This document shows positions 55,145 through 64,000 of a DNA stretch of 64,000 bases, piece by piece. The DNA lies in NCBI GenBank assembly GCA_025148965.1, contig CP102273.1, forward strand, positions 2,046,001 through 2,110,000. The letters run 5' to 3'. Source of the DNA: Intestinibacter bartlettii. Lineage in GTDB: Bacteria; Bacillota; Clostridia; Peptostreptococcales; Peptostreptococcaceae. The stretch's first letter is position 1, and each line of letters begins with the position of its first letter. The notes beneath the pieces were generated by a model. The model did no database searches and was not told the origin of the DNA. It worked only from the letters and a program-made list of their open reading frames with translations. The translations under genes and the position numbers were made by a program.

Positions 55145-55197
55145 ATGTAAATTTACATGTAATTTCATTTGTAATGTCATTAAAAAAATACTATAAT
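55145..55197 (+). promoter_or_regulatory. Promoter with palindromic operator before the PTS IIC-like gene
   Basis: TTGTAA (55169-55174) and TATAAT (55192-55197) are 17 bp apart. Just upstream lies the perfect palindrome ATGTAAATTTACAT (55145-55158), a candidate operator. The surrounding 320-base gap between divergent genes (54939-55258) holds no other feature I can see. Confidence 0.6.
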
Positions 55198-55258
55198 TTA
55201 CCTAAAGCCATTTTTTAATAATAATCAAATGATAAATGGAAAGAAAGGAATTATTCAA

Positions 55259-56308
55259 ATGGAAAAAACTAAACAAAGAAGAACTTTTAAACAGTTCGCA
55301 AAAGACAAAAATATCGAAATTTCAGTACAGAGATATTTAATAGATGCACTTAGCTTTATGGCATCTGGTCTATTTGCCTCATTATTAATCGGTACAATAT
55401 TTAATACTTTAGGCCAAAATTTAGGAATATCACTGTTTACAGATGTTATCAATCCACTTGCAAAACAAGTTACAGGACCTGCAATAGCTGTTGCAATTGC
55501 CTATGGTCTTCAAGCACCACCGCTTGTTATGTTTTCTTGTGCACTAGTTGGTGCTTGTGGTAATGAATTGGGCGGACCTGTTGGTGCCTTTGTAGCAACA
55601 ATCTTTGCTTGTGAATTTGGTAAGTTAGTTTCTAAAGAGACTAAAATAGATATATTAGTTACACCTGCTGTAACAATTTTAGTCGGTGTTTTAGTTGCTG
55701 AAGGTGTTGGACCTGCTGTTTCTGCATTTATGACTGGTTTTGGTAATGTTATAATGAGCGCTACTGAAATGCAACCTATTTTAATGGGAATAATAGTTTC
55801 AGTATTAGTAGGAATTGCATTGACTCTTCCAATAAGTAGTGCTGCAATTTGTATGATGCTAGGTCTTAGCGGACTTGCTGGTGGAGCAGCTACTGTTGGT
55901 TGTTGTTGCCAAATGGTCGGCTTTGCAGTTATGAGTTACAAAGAAAATGGTATTGGCGGTTTATTTGCCCAAGGATTAGGTACTTCCATGTTACAAATGT
56001 CTAATATTATAAAAAACTGGAAAATATGGATACCACCTACATTAGCATCTGCAATTTTAGGACCTCTATCTACTGTAGTATTTAAGATGCAAAATATTCC
56101 TATCGGTTCTGGTATGGGCACATGTGGTTTAGTCGGTCAATTTGGTACTGTAACTGCTATGACTGAAGCTGGAAACGGGGGCGCTATGATGTGGGTTGGT
56201 ATATTATTACTAAACTTTATATTACCTGCAATCGTAACTTTAATTATTGCAGAATTTATGAGAAAGAAAGATCTAATAAAACCAGGAGATTTAAAATTAG
56301 ATATATAA
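55259..56308 (+). CDS. PTS IIC-like membrane transporter (PTS_EIIC_2 family)
   Basis: The start is the ATG at 55259 behind AAAGGAA. The 349-residue protein has about nine or ten hydrophobic segments and is rich in glycine and alanine. Motifs typical of the PTS_EIIC_2 family are GACGNELGGPVGAF, EGVGPAVSAFMTG, LPISSAAICMMLGLSGLAGGAATVGCCCQM and the C-terminal IPIGSGMGTCGLVGQFGTVTAM. No IIA or IIB genes are adjacent, so it may not work as a sugar PTS; these orphan IIC-like proteins may carry other substrates. Confidence 0.85.
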   Translation: MEKTKQRRTFKQFAKDKNIEISVQRYLIDALSFMASGLFASLLIGTIFNTLGQNLGISLFTDVINPLAKQVTGPAIAVAIAYGLQAPPLVMFSCALVGACGNELGGPVGAFVATIFACEFGKLVSKETKIDILVTPAVTILVGVLVAEGVGPAVSAFMTGFGNVIMSATEMQPILMGIIVSVLVGIALTLPISSAAICMMLGLSGLAGGAATVGCCCQMVGFAVMSYKENGIGGLFAQGLGTSMLQMSNIIKNWKIWIPPTLASAILGPLSTVVFKMQNIPIGSGMGTCGLVGQFGTVTAMTEAGNGGAMMWVGILLLNFILPAIVTLIIAEFMRKKDLIKPGDLKLDI

Positions 56309-56328
56309 TTAAAAATTAAAATTAACAA

Positions 56329-56356
56329 AACAAAAAAGGCTATTAAATAGCCTTTT
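56329..56356. terminator. Bidirectional intrinsic terminator
   Basis: AAAAAAGGCTATT and AATAGCCTTTTATTTT pair with a short loop between converging genes. Confidence 0.85.
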
Positions 56357-57410
56357 ATTTTATTACTGCATTAACTAACCATTTTAATGCGCCTTTAGTG
56401 TCTTTCCATAATGCGAAGTTTTCATTATAGTAGTAAGTAGCTTCTGTATATAATACAGGGTCTATTACTGAACCAGACATTCTTAAAGCAGCAGTCCATT
56501 GCATTAGGAATAATCCTATGTATTTATTTTTGTTTACTCCATCTTTTATTGCAGATTTTGCAAAGTATAAGTTTCCATTTTTGAAGTAGTATAATGCTTT
56601 GAAGTAATCCCATTGAGCTGAGTCTTCATTTTTAAATTTAGCAAATAATTCATTTACTGCTTTTCTATCATTTTTTGCAATTAATAAGTTTATTAATTTA
56701 AATCTATTTCCTTGAGTATCATCTTCGTCCATTTTTATTAATAACTCTAATATTTCTCTAGCTTCTTTATAGTTTTTATTGTTTATTAATAAAGTAGCTA
56801 AATCTTGTGATGCTATCATATAAGGTCTAGCTGATTCATTATTCCAGAAGTTAGTTGTATTTTCTCTATCTACTATCATTTCTTCTGCAACAGCCATAGC
56901 TTGTTTGAAGTAATCTAATCTATCTTCAAATGGTAAATCTTCATGAGCAAGTCCCATTAAAGCTTTGTATTTTGCAGATTTAGTTTCTTCTTCTGTTAAT
57001 TCTTTTTTAGTATCAACTTTTACTTCTTCAGCGTTTAAAGCTTCTATGTTGTTTTCTACAGTTTCAGCAGTTGCTGCTACTTCAGCAGAAGCTTCTTGTT
57101 CACAATCTAATAGAGCTCTTAATATATCTGATTTTCCTTTTATAGTTTTTGAACTAACACCAGTTTTCTCTGAGAAAGCTTTTTTAGTAATGTACATTGG
57201 ATGTTTTCTTTTAAACATTTCAGCATCTTCTAATACTATATTTAATATAGATGCTACCCATATATCACATCTAGATGAATTTAATATTTCTCCGTCTTTT
57301 TGTTCTATTTTTGCAAGAACATCTAAACTTATATCTTTATATTGTTCATTTAGATTTTCTCTGCAATATTCTATTATTGCACTTTTAATTTCATTTATTC
57401 TGTCTTTCAT
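56355..57410 (-). CDS. DUF6398 and TPR-like protein
   Basis: The start is the ATG at 57408-57410 behind GGGAGGATATTG. Residues about 15-95 resemble DUF6398 (a helical domain with RCDIWVASILNIV and KKAFSEKTGVSSKTIKGKSDILRALL, the latter much like a helix-turn-helix). An acidic linker follows, and residues about 150-350 are helical TPR-like repeats (RLDYFKQAMAVAEEMI, YKEAREILELLIKMD, DYFKALYYFKNGN). It is soluble and probably a scaffold; function unknown. Confidence 0.7.
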   Translation of the reverse strand: MKDRINEIKSAIIEYCRENLNEQYKDISLDVLAKIEQKDGEILNSSRCDIWVASILNIVLEDAEMFKRKHPMYITKKAFSEKTGVSSKTIKGKSDILRALLDCEQEASAEVAATAETVENNIEALNAEEVKVDTKKELTEEETKSAKYKALMGLAHEDLPFEDRLDYFKQAMAVAEEMIVDRENTTNFWNNESARPYMIASQDLATLLINNKNYKEAREILELLIKMDEDDTQGNRFKLINLLIAKNDRKAVNELFAKFKNEDSAQWDYFKALYYFKNGNLYFAKSAIKDGVNKNKYIGLFLMQWTAALRMSGSVIDPVLYTEATYYYNENFALWKDTKGALKWLVNAVIK

Positions 57411-57637
57411 CAATATCCTCCCGAATCAAATTTATAACCTCTATCATTATATCATTTTATTTAAAAGTCTTCATTAAATATAGTTTTTTTCTATAAATTT
57501 ATATTTAGACGCAATTTACCAAGGTTTAAAATTATGTTTATTTTTAACATACTTTATATAATTTATCACATATTATATCTGTATGTCAAAGTATAAATAA
57601 AAAGCTTGCAAAGGATATTAATTTTCTATGGGATAAT

Positions 57638-57922
57638 TTATTTCAAAAGAATAGATTTTAAAAATGCCCCTCTAGCTATACACTCAGTTAACTCCTCAAA
57701 AATCCTGTTTGCTTCATCGGATTTGACTTCCTCTAAAACAATCTTTTGTTTTTGATCATAATATATATGTTTGAAAAAATCTTTTGTATCTATCGCAATT
57801 TTTATTATATTACTTAAGTCTTCATAGATTAAGTCTTTGTCTTTTTGATTATATATAATATCATATTCAACTTCATCTAACATAACAATCACTTTGACTA
57901 TAATAGACTCATAAACTTCCAT
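57638..57922 (-). CDS. Hypothetical protein (94 aa)
   Basis: The ATG at 57920-57922 follows TGGAGGTC and is preferred over the upstream TTG. The protein has an N-terminal beta-strand rich in Val and Ile (SIIVKVIVMLDEVEYDIIY), an acidic helix and a C-terminal helix with small residues. No family was recognised. The 315-base gap upstream holds two hairpins with T runs. Confidence 0.55.
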   Translation of the reverse strand: MEVYESIIVKVIVMLDEVEYDIIYNQKDKDLIYEDLSNIIKIAIDTKDFFKHIYYDQKQKIVLEEVKSDEANRIFEELTECIARGAFLKSILLK

Positions 57923-58053
57923 TTTGACCTCCAATTTTTTTGATTATTTTTTAATATCTCTTAAGTTAATTGTAATACACAAGTAAGTTTTCAAACAAGT
58001 GAATATAAACATTTTATTGTAAAATTTTTAATACACTTTTCCACATAATACCT

Positions 58054-58078
58054 AAAAAAAAGCTAAAACTTTCGTTTT
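58054..58078 (-). terminator. Short hairpin with long T run
   Basis: AAAAC-GAAA-GTTTT on the minus strand is followed by AGCTTTTTTTT. It lies between the cupin terminator and the 94-residue gene, so it may end a short RNA starting near 58160, or back up the first terminator. Confidence 0.55.
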
Positions 58079-58170
58079 ATATGTAGGCTGTTATACATTT
58101 TTTATAAAAAACATTTACTTTTCATATAAAATTTTGTATAGTTTTGCTTTCAAATTAATTTTCTACATAT

Positions 58171-58211
58171 AAAAAACTATAGAAATAAAAAATATTTTTC
58201 TATAGTTTTTT
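58171..58211 (-). terminator. Intrinsic terminator of the cupin gene
   Basis: AAAAAACTATAG and CTATAGTTTTTT form the arms with an AT-rich inner part; T run on either strand. Confidence 0.75.
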
Positions 58212-58238
58212 ATATATTATAATAATTTTTATTGTATT

Positions 58239-58580
58239 TTATAAGTTAACTATTACTGCTAAGAATACTAAATCTTCATCTCCACTATTTTCAATATAAT
58301 GTTCAGTATCTATAGCATATACAACATCTCCTGCACCTACTTCGACTACTTCACCATTATCTAAAACTTTTCCTTTTCCACTTAATATATAATATACTTC
58401 ATAGTCATCTGTATGTTCATGTAGGCCTACAGAAGCTCCAACTGGGACAGTTAATTTAGCAAATACTTTTGCTTTATTTTGTAATTCATCTCCTTCTATT
58501 AGCAATTCGCGTGATATTTCCCCTTTTCCACCTTCAATAGGTCCAACAATTTTTGTAAGTTCATCTTTTCTTTTTATCAT
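58239..58580 (-). CDS. Single-domain cupin protein
   Basis: The 113-residue protein has the two cupin motifs: SVGLHEHTDDYEVYYILSG (metal ligands His, His, Glu) and the second with GDVVYAIDTEHYIEN (His). The small size and motif form match cupin_2 proteins of unknown substrate, possibly metal-dependent isomerases or sensors. AAAGGGGG precedes the ATG. It appears monocistronic with its own terminator. Confidence 0.88.
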   Translation of the reverse strand: MIKRKDELTKIVGPIEGGKGEISRELLIEGDELQNKAKVFAKLTVPVGASVGLHEHTDDYEVYYILSGKGKVLDNGEVVEVGAGDVVYAIDTEHYIENSGDEDLVFLAVIVNL

Positions 58581-58648
58581 ATTTATATCCCCCTTTAATA
58601 TTTTTTCTAATTAATTACAATAATACAATATTTCTCACAAATATAAAA

Positions 58649-58680
58649 GCATTGTCTTATTTTTAACTTTATGACAATGC
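58649..58680 (-). terminator. Intrinsic terminator of the PrsA-like gene
   Basis: GCATTGTC and GACAATGC pair with a 16-base loop, followed by TTTTAT on the minus strand. Confidence 0.75.
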
Positions 58681-58729
58681 TTTGTGGTTGTTATTTATTT
58701 ATATTTTCTATCAATTATACGACTATTTT

Positions 58730-59809
58730 CTATTGATTCTTTATTTGAACATCATACTTAGTATATAAATCCTGCATTAAAGTACTTTGTTTTGTACTTT
58801 CTAGAGTTTTTATTAAATCATCTTTAACATCATCAAAATCTTGATCCTTTTCACCAGTTTTCTTTATTATATGGTATCCAGAACTTGTTTCAACTACTTT
58901 ATTGTATATTTCACCAGTTTTTAATGAAAATGCTGCTTTTGAAAATGCACTTACCATCTCATCTTGAGTAAAATATCCTAAATCTCCACCTTTAGATGCA
59001 CTCGAATCATCAGAGTATTCTTTTGCTAATGTTGCAAAGTCTTCACCATCTAAAGCTAATTTTAAAACTTCTTCTGCTGTTTTTTTATTTTCTTCTTTTT
59101 TATCATCACTAACTTCTTTATTGTTACTATCATAGTTTGAAATCAATATATGTGATGCCCTTATTTGTTTGTAATCATTTTTATTCTTTTCAAAATAATT
59201 TCTTGCTTCATCTTCGCTAACATTAGAATATTCTTCTAAATATTTAGCTCCCATTAATTCTTTTTTAATACGTTGTTTTAATTTCTCTTCTGTTAAGTTG
59301 AATTTTTCAAAATACTCTTCTTCACTTAAATTATATTGTGAGTTTATATTACTTATAGTTGTTTCGTAATTTTCATTTACTTGGTCATCTGTAACTTCCA
59401 CATTACTCTCTTTTGCCTCTTTATATAAAACTTCTATATTAACTAAGTACTCAAGCATAGTAGACTCATATGTAGAAATTTGTGAATCAGTTAACTTTTG
59501 TAGCCCATTTGAATAAAAAATAGGTTCCATAACAGACTTAATATCTTTTCCTGTTATATCAGTATCGCCAACTGTCGCATATACTTGACTATTTGAATAA
59601 TATCTATGGCTTGCAGGTAATAATCTACCATATGACATACCACCGTAGAATGAGCCACCCACAACAGCTACCAATGCACATACAAGCGCTATTCTTTTCA
59701 TTATTTTTCGCTCTTTCTTTTCGCCTTCATCCATTAAAACATTTTTTTGCTCTTTTATTTTATCGTTGTTGATATTTTTTGTTTTTTCGTTTTTCTTATT
59801 TTCAAACAT
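58730..59809 (-). CDS. PrsA-like membrane-anchored peptidyl-prolyl isomerase
   Basis: The start is the ATG at 59807-59809 behind GGGAGGAAA. A charged cytoplasmic tail of about 35 residues precedes one transmembrane helix (about 38-60); no lipobox Cys is seen, so unlike PrsA it is not a lipoprotein. An SurA-like helical region follows, and a parvulin domain lies at about 215-320 (RASHILI, FATLAKEYSDDSSASKGGDLGYF, SGYHIIK). It would help fold secreted proteins on the outer face of the membrane. Confidence 0.9.
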   Translation of the reverse strand: MFENKKNEKTKNINNDKIKEQKNVLMDEGEKKERKIMKRIALVCALVAVVGGSFYGGMSYGRLLPASHRYYSNSQVYATVGDTDITGKDIKSVMEPIFYSNGLQKLTDSQISTYESTMLEYLVNIEVLYKEAKESNVEVTDDQVNENYETTISNINSQYNLSEEEYFEKFNLTEEKLKQRIKKELMGAKYLEEYSNVSEDEARNYFEKNKNDYKQIRASHILISNYDSNNKEVSDDKKEENKKTAEEVLKLALDGEDFATLAKEYSDDSSASKGGDLGYFTQDEMVSAFSKAAFSLKTGEIYNKVVETSSGYHIIKKTGEKDQDFDDVKDDLIKTLESTKQSTLMQDLYTKYDVQIKNQ

Positions 59810-59955
59810 TATTTCCTCCCGCATATTTTATATATTTCAAAATTCAATATAAATGTACTTCAATAATTCATAAATTTAACATTTCTTATTATATCATCAT
59901 TTATACATTTATTTTTTAAAAAAATATTACAAATTATTTAATTGAGAAATCGGCA

Positions 59956-59992
59956 CAAAACAAAATGGACTAAATTTATTAGTCCATTTTGT
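59956..59992 (-). terminator. Intrinsic terminator downstream of the surface protein gene
   Basis: ACAAAATGGACT and AGTCCATTTTGT (59960-59971 with 59981-59992) pair, followed by TTTG on the minus strand. Confidence 0.85.
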
Positions 59993-60060
59993 TTTATATT
60001 TTAAAATAGAAACCTTAATTTATTCTTAGTTATTTTCTATTAAAGCCTATCTTAAATTTA

Positions 60061-62388
60061 TTATTTTATTTTTTTACTTTTTACAGCGCTATAAGGTCCA
60101 TATACAACTTTTCCATTTACATTTCTATATGCTCTTACTTTGTAGTAATAAGTCTTTCCACTTACTAAATTAGTATTTGTGTATGAAAGAGTGTTAATAC
60201 TTGTTATTGTCTTCTTTAAGCTATAAGTTCCATCAGAAGACGTTGCAGAGTATACTTTATATCCACTAGCGCCTAAAACTTTATTCCATTTTATAGTGGC
60301 TTTTTTAGATGTAGAACTTACAGTTATTGTAGTTTTAGATAATACCGGCTTAGCACATACTATTTCAGAATAACTTCCATACTCTTTTTTGTCTGAAATC
60401 ATTCTATAAGGTCTTACCTTGTAATAATAAGTTGTGTTTGTATCTAATCCTGTATCAGTAAATTCAATAGTATTTTTACTTGTTATAGTTTTTCTCAAAG
60501 TATATTTCCCATCTTTTGAAGTGGATCTATATACAGCATATCCATTAGCTCCATTTACTGTTTTGTTCCATGTTAATTTTATAGAATTATAACTATTTGA
60601 TGTCGCCTTAATACCTGAAACTTTATTTGGCTTTTCTTCTGGCTTATTAGGTATTTCTGGCTTTGGTTCTACTATTTTTTCTTTTGAAATTATAATATCT
60701 TTAATTGCAGATTTATTTGCTACTTTATTTTTTACACTTAATCTTACTGTTCCTTCATAGTTCTCATTTAAAATATTTAAAGTTATTTCTCCACTTAAAT
60801 AATTTACTATAAAGCAAATATCCATATCATCTAATGCACTATATTCGTCTAAAATAGTTCCATCAGCCTTTTTTAAAGTAAATTCAAAATCATCCCAATC
60901 TTGGTTATAAGGAATATAATTAGCTCCTTTATCATTGATAAAACTTAATGATATATCGTAGTCTTTATATTTAGAAGGTTTTATTATCTCATTATATTCA
61001 CTTCCCCAAATAAAATCTTTGAATATATTATTTCCTTTTACTACAGTCCAAATTTTATTATTTCCAGATATATTTTTTTCTAATATATATCCTCTATGGA
61101 CTATATTATCTAGAACAAAATCACCATTTGAACTTTTATTTGCTTTAACATATTGATGATTATTAGCTACAACTTGCGAATAAATCGTATTTAGATGATT
61201 TAATTTCGTAATTCCTATGACTTCATTACTTATATTTAAGGTTTGGGTACTAGCTATTAACACACATCCCGCATTATTCACATTATTTGCTCCAGTTAAA
61301 TTTCCTTTTAAATTTAAATTATTTCCTTTTCTAAGATCTAAGACAGAATCTTTTTTAATGTTTATATTTTTTATATTTAAATCACTGCCTTTTTTTAATA
61401 TCACCTTTGCATTTTCATCTAAAGTTAATTCATCTATTCCATTTATATCTAGATTATCCATGTATGAATCTTTGTCAACTGTTACGTTTAAATTTCCACT
61501 GTGATTTGTCTTATCAAAGCTATATATATTACTTTTGTCTCCTAATCTTACAGATACATTTCCAGTTAATTTTTTTGAAAATCCGCCTGTATATATTTTA
61601 TTATTTAATACACTCGAATTTAAATTAATTTCTACATCAATGTTTCTATCATTCCAATAGTCCCCTGCATATATTGCTGCAAATTTTGTTTGTGAATTTG
61701 GATTTATAATATTTATTACAGATTTTTTCCCAAGTGTACCATTATTTTTATAAGTTCCACCGCTTATGTAAGGTCTATCTTTATCTTGTAATGAATTTGT
61801 ACCTACTTTTGTATTTACATTATCTAATGTCAAAGTATTTCCTGCTGCAAATATAGTTGCAGCCATAGGTGATTGTGCGCCCAATATATTCTGTCTTCCT
61901 CCTGCTCCCAACACAACTTGAGTAACTAGCTGTAATTTTATATTTTTAAATGTTACATTTGCTCCTAACTGTATTGGTGCTCTTACAACAAGTCCATCAG
62001 CATCTACATCAGTAGGTAGTTTTCCACTAGACCCTTCTATTGTTATGTTTTTATCAATCATTAATGGCAGTGGGGCTTTTTCATTATCTAACTCATATTT
62101 TGTATAACTTACGGTCCCAACTAATTTTAATGTTTGTCCATTCTTTATGTTTTTTAGAGCTGTACGTATATTTTGATATGGATTATTTACTGTTCCATTA
62201 CCAATAGTTAGGCTTCCCTCTCCATTTTTTAAATATACAACATTTGCCTGTGAAGTCTCTCTAGCAGTTATATTTATGTTTTTATCTGCTCTAATTGATG
62301 ATAGGGCATATGTGTTAGCTACATTAGTTAATATAAGCACACAAGAAAGTAGTAAAGATAGGTTTTGTTTTATTGTCTTAATCTTCAT
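60061..62388 (-). CDS. Secreted beta-helix protein with two fibronectin-III domains
   Basis: The 775-residue protein has a signal peptide (cleavage near NTYA, residue 28). Residues about 45-400 look like a parallel beta-helix (repeats with NGTVNNPYQNIRTALKNIK, LDNVNTKV and LTLDENAKV), a fold seen in pectate-lyase-like surface proteins. A cadherin-like or unknown region follows (about 480-575), then two fibronectin type III domains (about 590-775), each starting near KLTWNKTVNGANGYAVYRS or IKWNKVLGASGYKVYS. No LPXTG or wall-binding repeat is seen, so retention is unknown. The ribosome-binding site AAAGGAG is about 45 bases away, far for the ATG; an 8-codon TTG frame ends in ATGA at the start. 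Confidence 0.82.
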   Translation of the reverse strand: MKIKTIKQNLSLLLSCVLILTNVANTYALSSIRADKNINITARETSQANVVYLKNGEGSLTIGNGTVNNPYQNIRTALKNIKNGQTLKLVGTVSYTKYELDNEKAPLPLMIDKNITIEGSSGKLPTDVDADGLVVRAPIQLGANVTFKNIKLQLVTQVVLGAGGRQNILGAQSPMAATIFAAGNTLTLDNVNTKVGTNSLQDKDRPYISGGTYKNNGTLGKKSVINIINPNSQTKFAAIYAGDYWNDRNIDVEINLNSSVLNNKIYTGGFSKKLTGNVSVRLGDKSNIYSFDKTNHSGNLNVTVDKDSYMDNLDINGIDELTLDENAKVILKKGSDLNIKNINIKKDSVLDLRKGNNLNLKGNLTGANNVNNAGCVLIASTQTLNISNEVIGITKLNHLNTIYSQVVANNHQYVKANKSSNGDFVLDNIVHRGYILEKNISGNNKIWTVVKGNNIFKDFIWGSEYNEIIKPSKYKDYDISLSFINDKGANYIPYNQDWDDFEFTLKKADGTILDEYSALDDMDICFIVNYLSGEITLNILNENYEGTVRLSVKNKVANKSAIKDIIISKEKIVEPKPEIPNKPEEKPNKVSGIKATSNSYNSIKLTWNKTVNGANGYAVYRSTSKDGKYTLRKTITSKNTIEFTDTGLDTNTTYYYKVRPYRMISDKKEYGSYSEIVCAKPVLSKTTITVSSTSKKATIKWNKVLGASGYKVYSATSSDGTYSLKKTITSINTLSYTNTNLVSGKTYYYKVRAYRNVNGKVVYGPYSAVKSKKIK

Positions 62389-62550
62389 ACTTTGTTTAAT
62401 TCTTTTGTCAAAAAAGAAATTTTTCTCCTTTCACTAAATTTTCATTATGTATACTATCATATTATTTTTATCCTGTAAATTATATATTTATTTATACAAT
62501 AATTTGTATTTTTAAATTTGAAATAATAAATATACTTCTCAATACATTAT

Positions 62551-62595
62551 AAAAAGCCTATAAAATAAACTTTGTTGTCTACTTTATAGGCTTTT
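62551..62595 (-). terminator. Intrinsic terminator of the GntP-type gene
   Basis: AAAAGCCTATAAA and TTTATAGGCTTTT pair with a loop of about 18 bases; T run on the minus strand. Confidence 0.85.
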
Positions 62596-62634
62596 AAATT
62601 ATTATATAATTATTTTACTTATTTATCCTTTATT

Positions 62635-64000
62635 TTAAATATATATACTTACACCTATTACAATTATAGCTGTTACAATTATTGGAATTAACACAGATGT
62701 TACAAATATGTCTTTGTATGATTCTTTGTGAGTAAGACCACAAATAGCTAGAGTTGTAATAACTGCTCCATTATGAGGCAATGTGTCAAGACCTCCACAA
62801 GCTAGAGAAGCTACTCTATGTAAAATCTCAGGTGAAATATTCAAAGCACTTGCCATCTGAAGATAAGTAGGTGCTAAAGCATCTAAAGTAATTGTTAATC
62901 CTCCAGAAGCAGATGCTGTAAGCCCACAAATTAAATTTACAGATAAAGCTTCTGATATTATAGGATTTGATGAAATATTAAATACAAAGTTTTGAACTAC
63001 TGAAAAAATAGCCAATGATTTAATCACGCTACCATATCCAACAATTGCTGATGAATTTAATAATGGTCTAAAAGAATTAGTAACGCCTTCATCTAAAATA
63101 CTTTTTATATTTTTGAGTTTTTTAAAATTAGTAATAACTAAAAATAAATCTGCTATAACAATTGAAATTATGACACTCCATGTTCCAGATACATTTCCTA
63201 AAGTTGTATTAAATTTTTCTAAATATGCTCCGTTAACTGAAGGATAATATACTTTTGAGAAAAATAAGTTTGATACAAATATAATTAAAATAGGTAAAAT
63301 TGATACAAATATATTTGGTAGATTTTCTTCAGTTAACTTTTCATTTTCTATATAATCTCCATATCCTTCATTATTATTTCTAGCCTTTTTGGCTTCTCTA
63401 CTTAAATAGATCATTCCTAATCCTAACATTAGTAAACTTGCAATTATACCAAGTAAAGGCGCCGCAAAAGCATCTGTTCCAAAGTACTTCATCGGGATAA
63501 CATTTTGAATTTCTGGAGAGCCTGGAGCTGCTGTCATTGTAAAAGTAAATGAACCTAATGCAATACATCCAGGAATAAGCCTTTTGGGAATATCTGCTTC
63601 TTTAAATAAAATCCTCGCTATGGGATATGATATAAATGCAACTACAAATAAAGAAACTCCTCCATATGTAAGTAGCGCTCCTGATAAAACTATGGATAAT
63701 ATAGCCTTGTCGCTACCTAATTTTTTTGTTATAAAATGAGAAATAGATTTTGCATAATTTGCTTTTTCCATCAATATAGCAAATATGGCTCCCGTCATAA
63801 ATAACGGGAAGTAGTTTTTTACGAAACTTGCAAAGCCCGACATATATACTTCTGTATAAGATGCCATTAGGTGGCTATCAAAACCAGTAGTTACTATAAG
63901 TGTCAATAGCGCTACTATTGGTGCTGTGATTATTGTTGAATACCCTTTATATGCTAAAAACATAATGAGTACAAGTGATAAAATTAATCCTATGATGCTA
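62635..64000 (-). CDS. GntP-family permease, N-terminus outside the window
   Basis: The frame stays open to the right edge (codons before the internal ATG at 63963 read SIIGLILSLVLIMFLAYKGYST, given here as one stretch), so the true start lies beyond 64000. About 12 hydrophobic helices are seen. GntP/citrate-transporter-like motifs are SGFASFVKNYFPLFMTGAIFA, GALLTYGGVSLFVVAF, FTMTAAPGSPEIQNVIPM, TASASGGLTITLDAL and GGLDTLPHNGAVITTL. The family carries gluconate, hydroxy acids or similar in symport with protons. The exact substrate is unknown. Confidence 0.88.
   Translation of the reverse strand, partial: SIIGLILSLVLIMFLAYKGYSTIITAPIVALLTLIVTTGFDSHLMASYTEVYMSGFASFVKNYFPLFMTGAIFAILMEKANYAKSISHFITKKLGSDKAILSIVLSGALLTYGGVSLFVVAFISYPIARILFKEADIPKRLIPGCIALGSFTFTMTAAPGSPEIQNVIPMKYFGTDAFAAPLLGIIASLLMLGLGMIYLSREAKKARNNNEGYGDYIENEKLTEENLPNIFVSILPILIIFVSNLFFSKVYYPSVNGAYLEKFNTTLGNVSGTWSVIISIVIADLFLVITNFKKLKNIKSILDEGVTNSFRPLLNSSAIVGYGSVIKSLAIFSVVQNFVFNISSNPIISEALSVNLICGLTASASGGLTITLDALAPTYLQMASALNISPEILHRVASLACGGLDTLPHNGAVITTLAICGLTHKESYKDIFVTSVLIPIIVTAIIVIGVSIYI

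Overview
The window is very AT-rich DNA from a spore-forming anaerobic Firmicute. Four things point to the class Clostridia, and most likely to Peptostreptococcaceae near Clostridioides/Paraclostridium: a fused CspB-CspA germination protease followed by a pseudoprotease CspC, an anaerobic sulfite reductase (AsrABC), a selenium-dependent molybdenum hydroxylase locus, and a glycyl-radical enzyme. No rRNA, tRNA, CRISPR array, prophage or insertion sequence was found. Most genes are on the minus strand and are separated by clear intrinsic terminators.

Left part (1-5.3 kb): the N-terminal end of a kinase-like gene, a VanW-family surface protein, a hydrogenase-linked small regulator, several small or hypothetical membrane proteins, and an SH3b-3D cell-wall protein with two WalR-like boxes upstream. 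At 5.6-14.1 kb there is a purine hydroxylase block read on the minus strand: an NCS2 permease, then FAD, 2Fe-2S and molybdenum subunits, a MocA-like nucleotidyltransferase, YqeC, YqeB and an XdhC-like protein. YqeB and YqeC mark the labile-selenium type of molybdenum hydroxylase. At 14.4-18.3 kb lie a Pro-Glu repeat membrane protein, a ferritin-like DUF2383-type protein and hypothetical genes.

At 18.4-23.5 kb is a glycyl-radical enzyme operon (enzyme, activase, XRE-cupin regulator) next to a divergent nitrilase. The activase frame is broken by one TGA exactly in the SAM-binding GGE motif, which could be selenocysteine or a nonsense mutation. The enzyme has GCVV where related lyases have GCVE. 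At 23.5-33.5 kb are an XRE regulator with an inactive ImmA/IrrE domain, an AlaX-type editing protein, an orphan PAS histidine kinase, an ECF sigma/DUF6241 pair, a SpoVB-like flippase and an alpha/beta hydrolase. At 33.8-37.5 kb asrABC is preceded by a perfect Crp/Fnr site at about -41.5 from the predicted start, next to a Crp-family gene that seems to start at ATT.

At 37.6-45.6 kb are zinc-ribbon proteins, a metallo-beta-lactamase-fold protein, asnS with a T-box leader, and a LarA-family racemase with a sodium symporter. At 46.2-51.9 kb is the csp germination cluster. At 52-64 kb are a histidine kinase broken by a TAA, Ig-like and fibronectin-III surface proteins, a PTS IIC-like permease, a PrsA-like foldase, a cupin, and the end of a GntP-type permease running off the right edge.

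The most striking non-coding feature is a roughly 145-bp repeat made of three hairpins, with two full copies and two shortened ones. In each case it sits directly beside the hairpin of an intrinsic terminator. It looks like a small structured mobile or RNA element with terminator-linked insertion.
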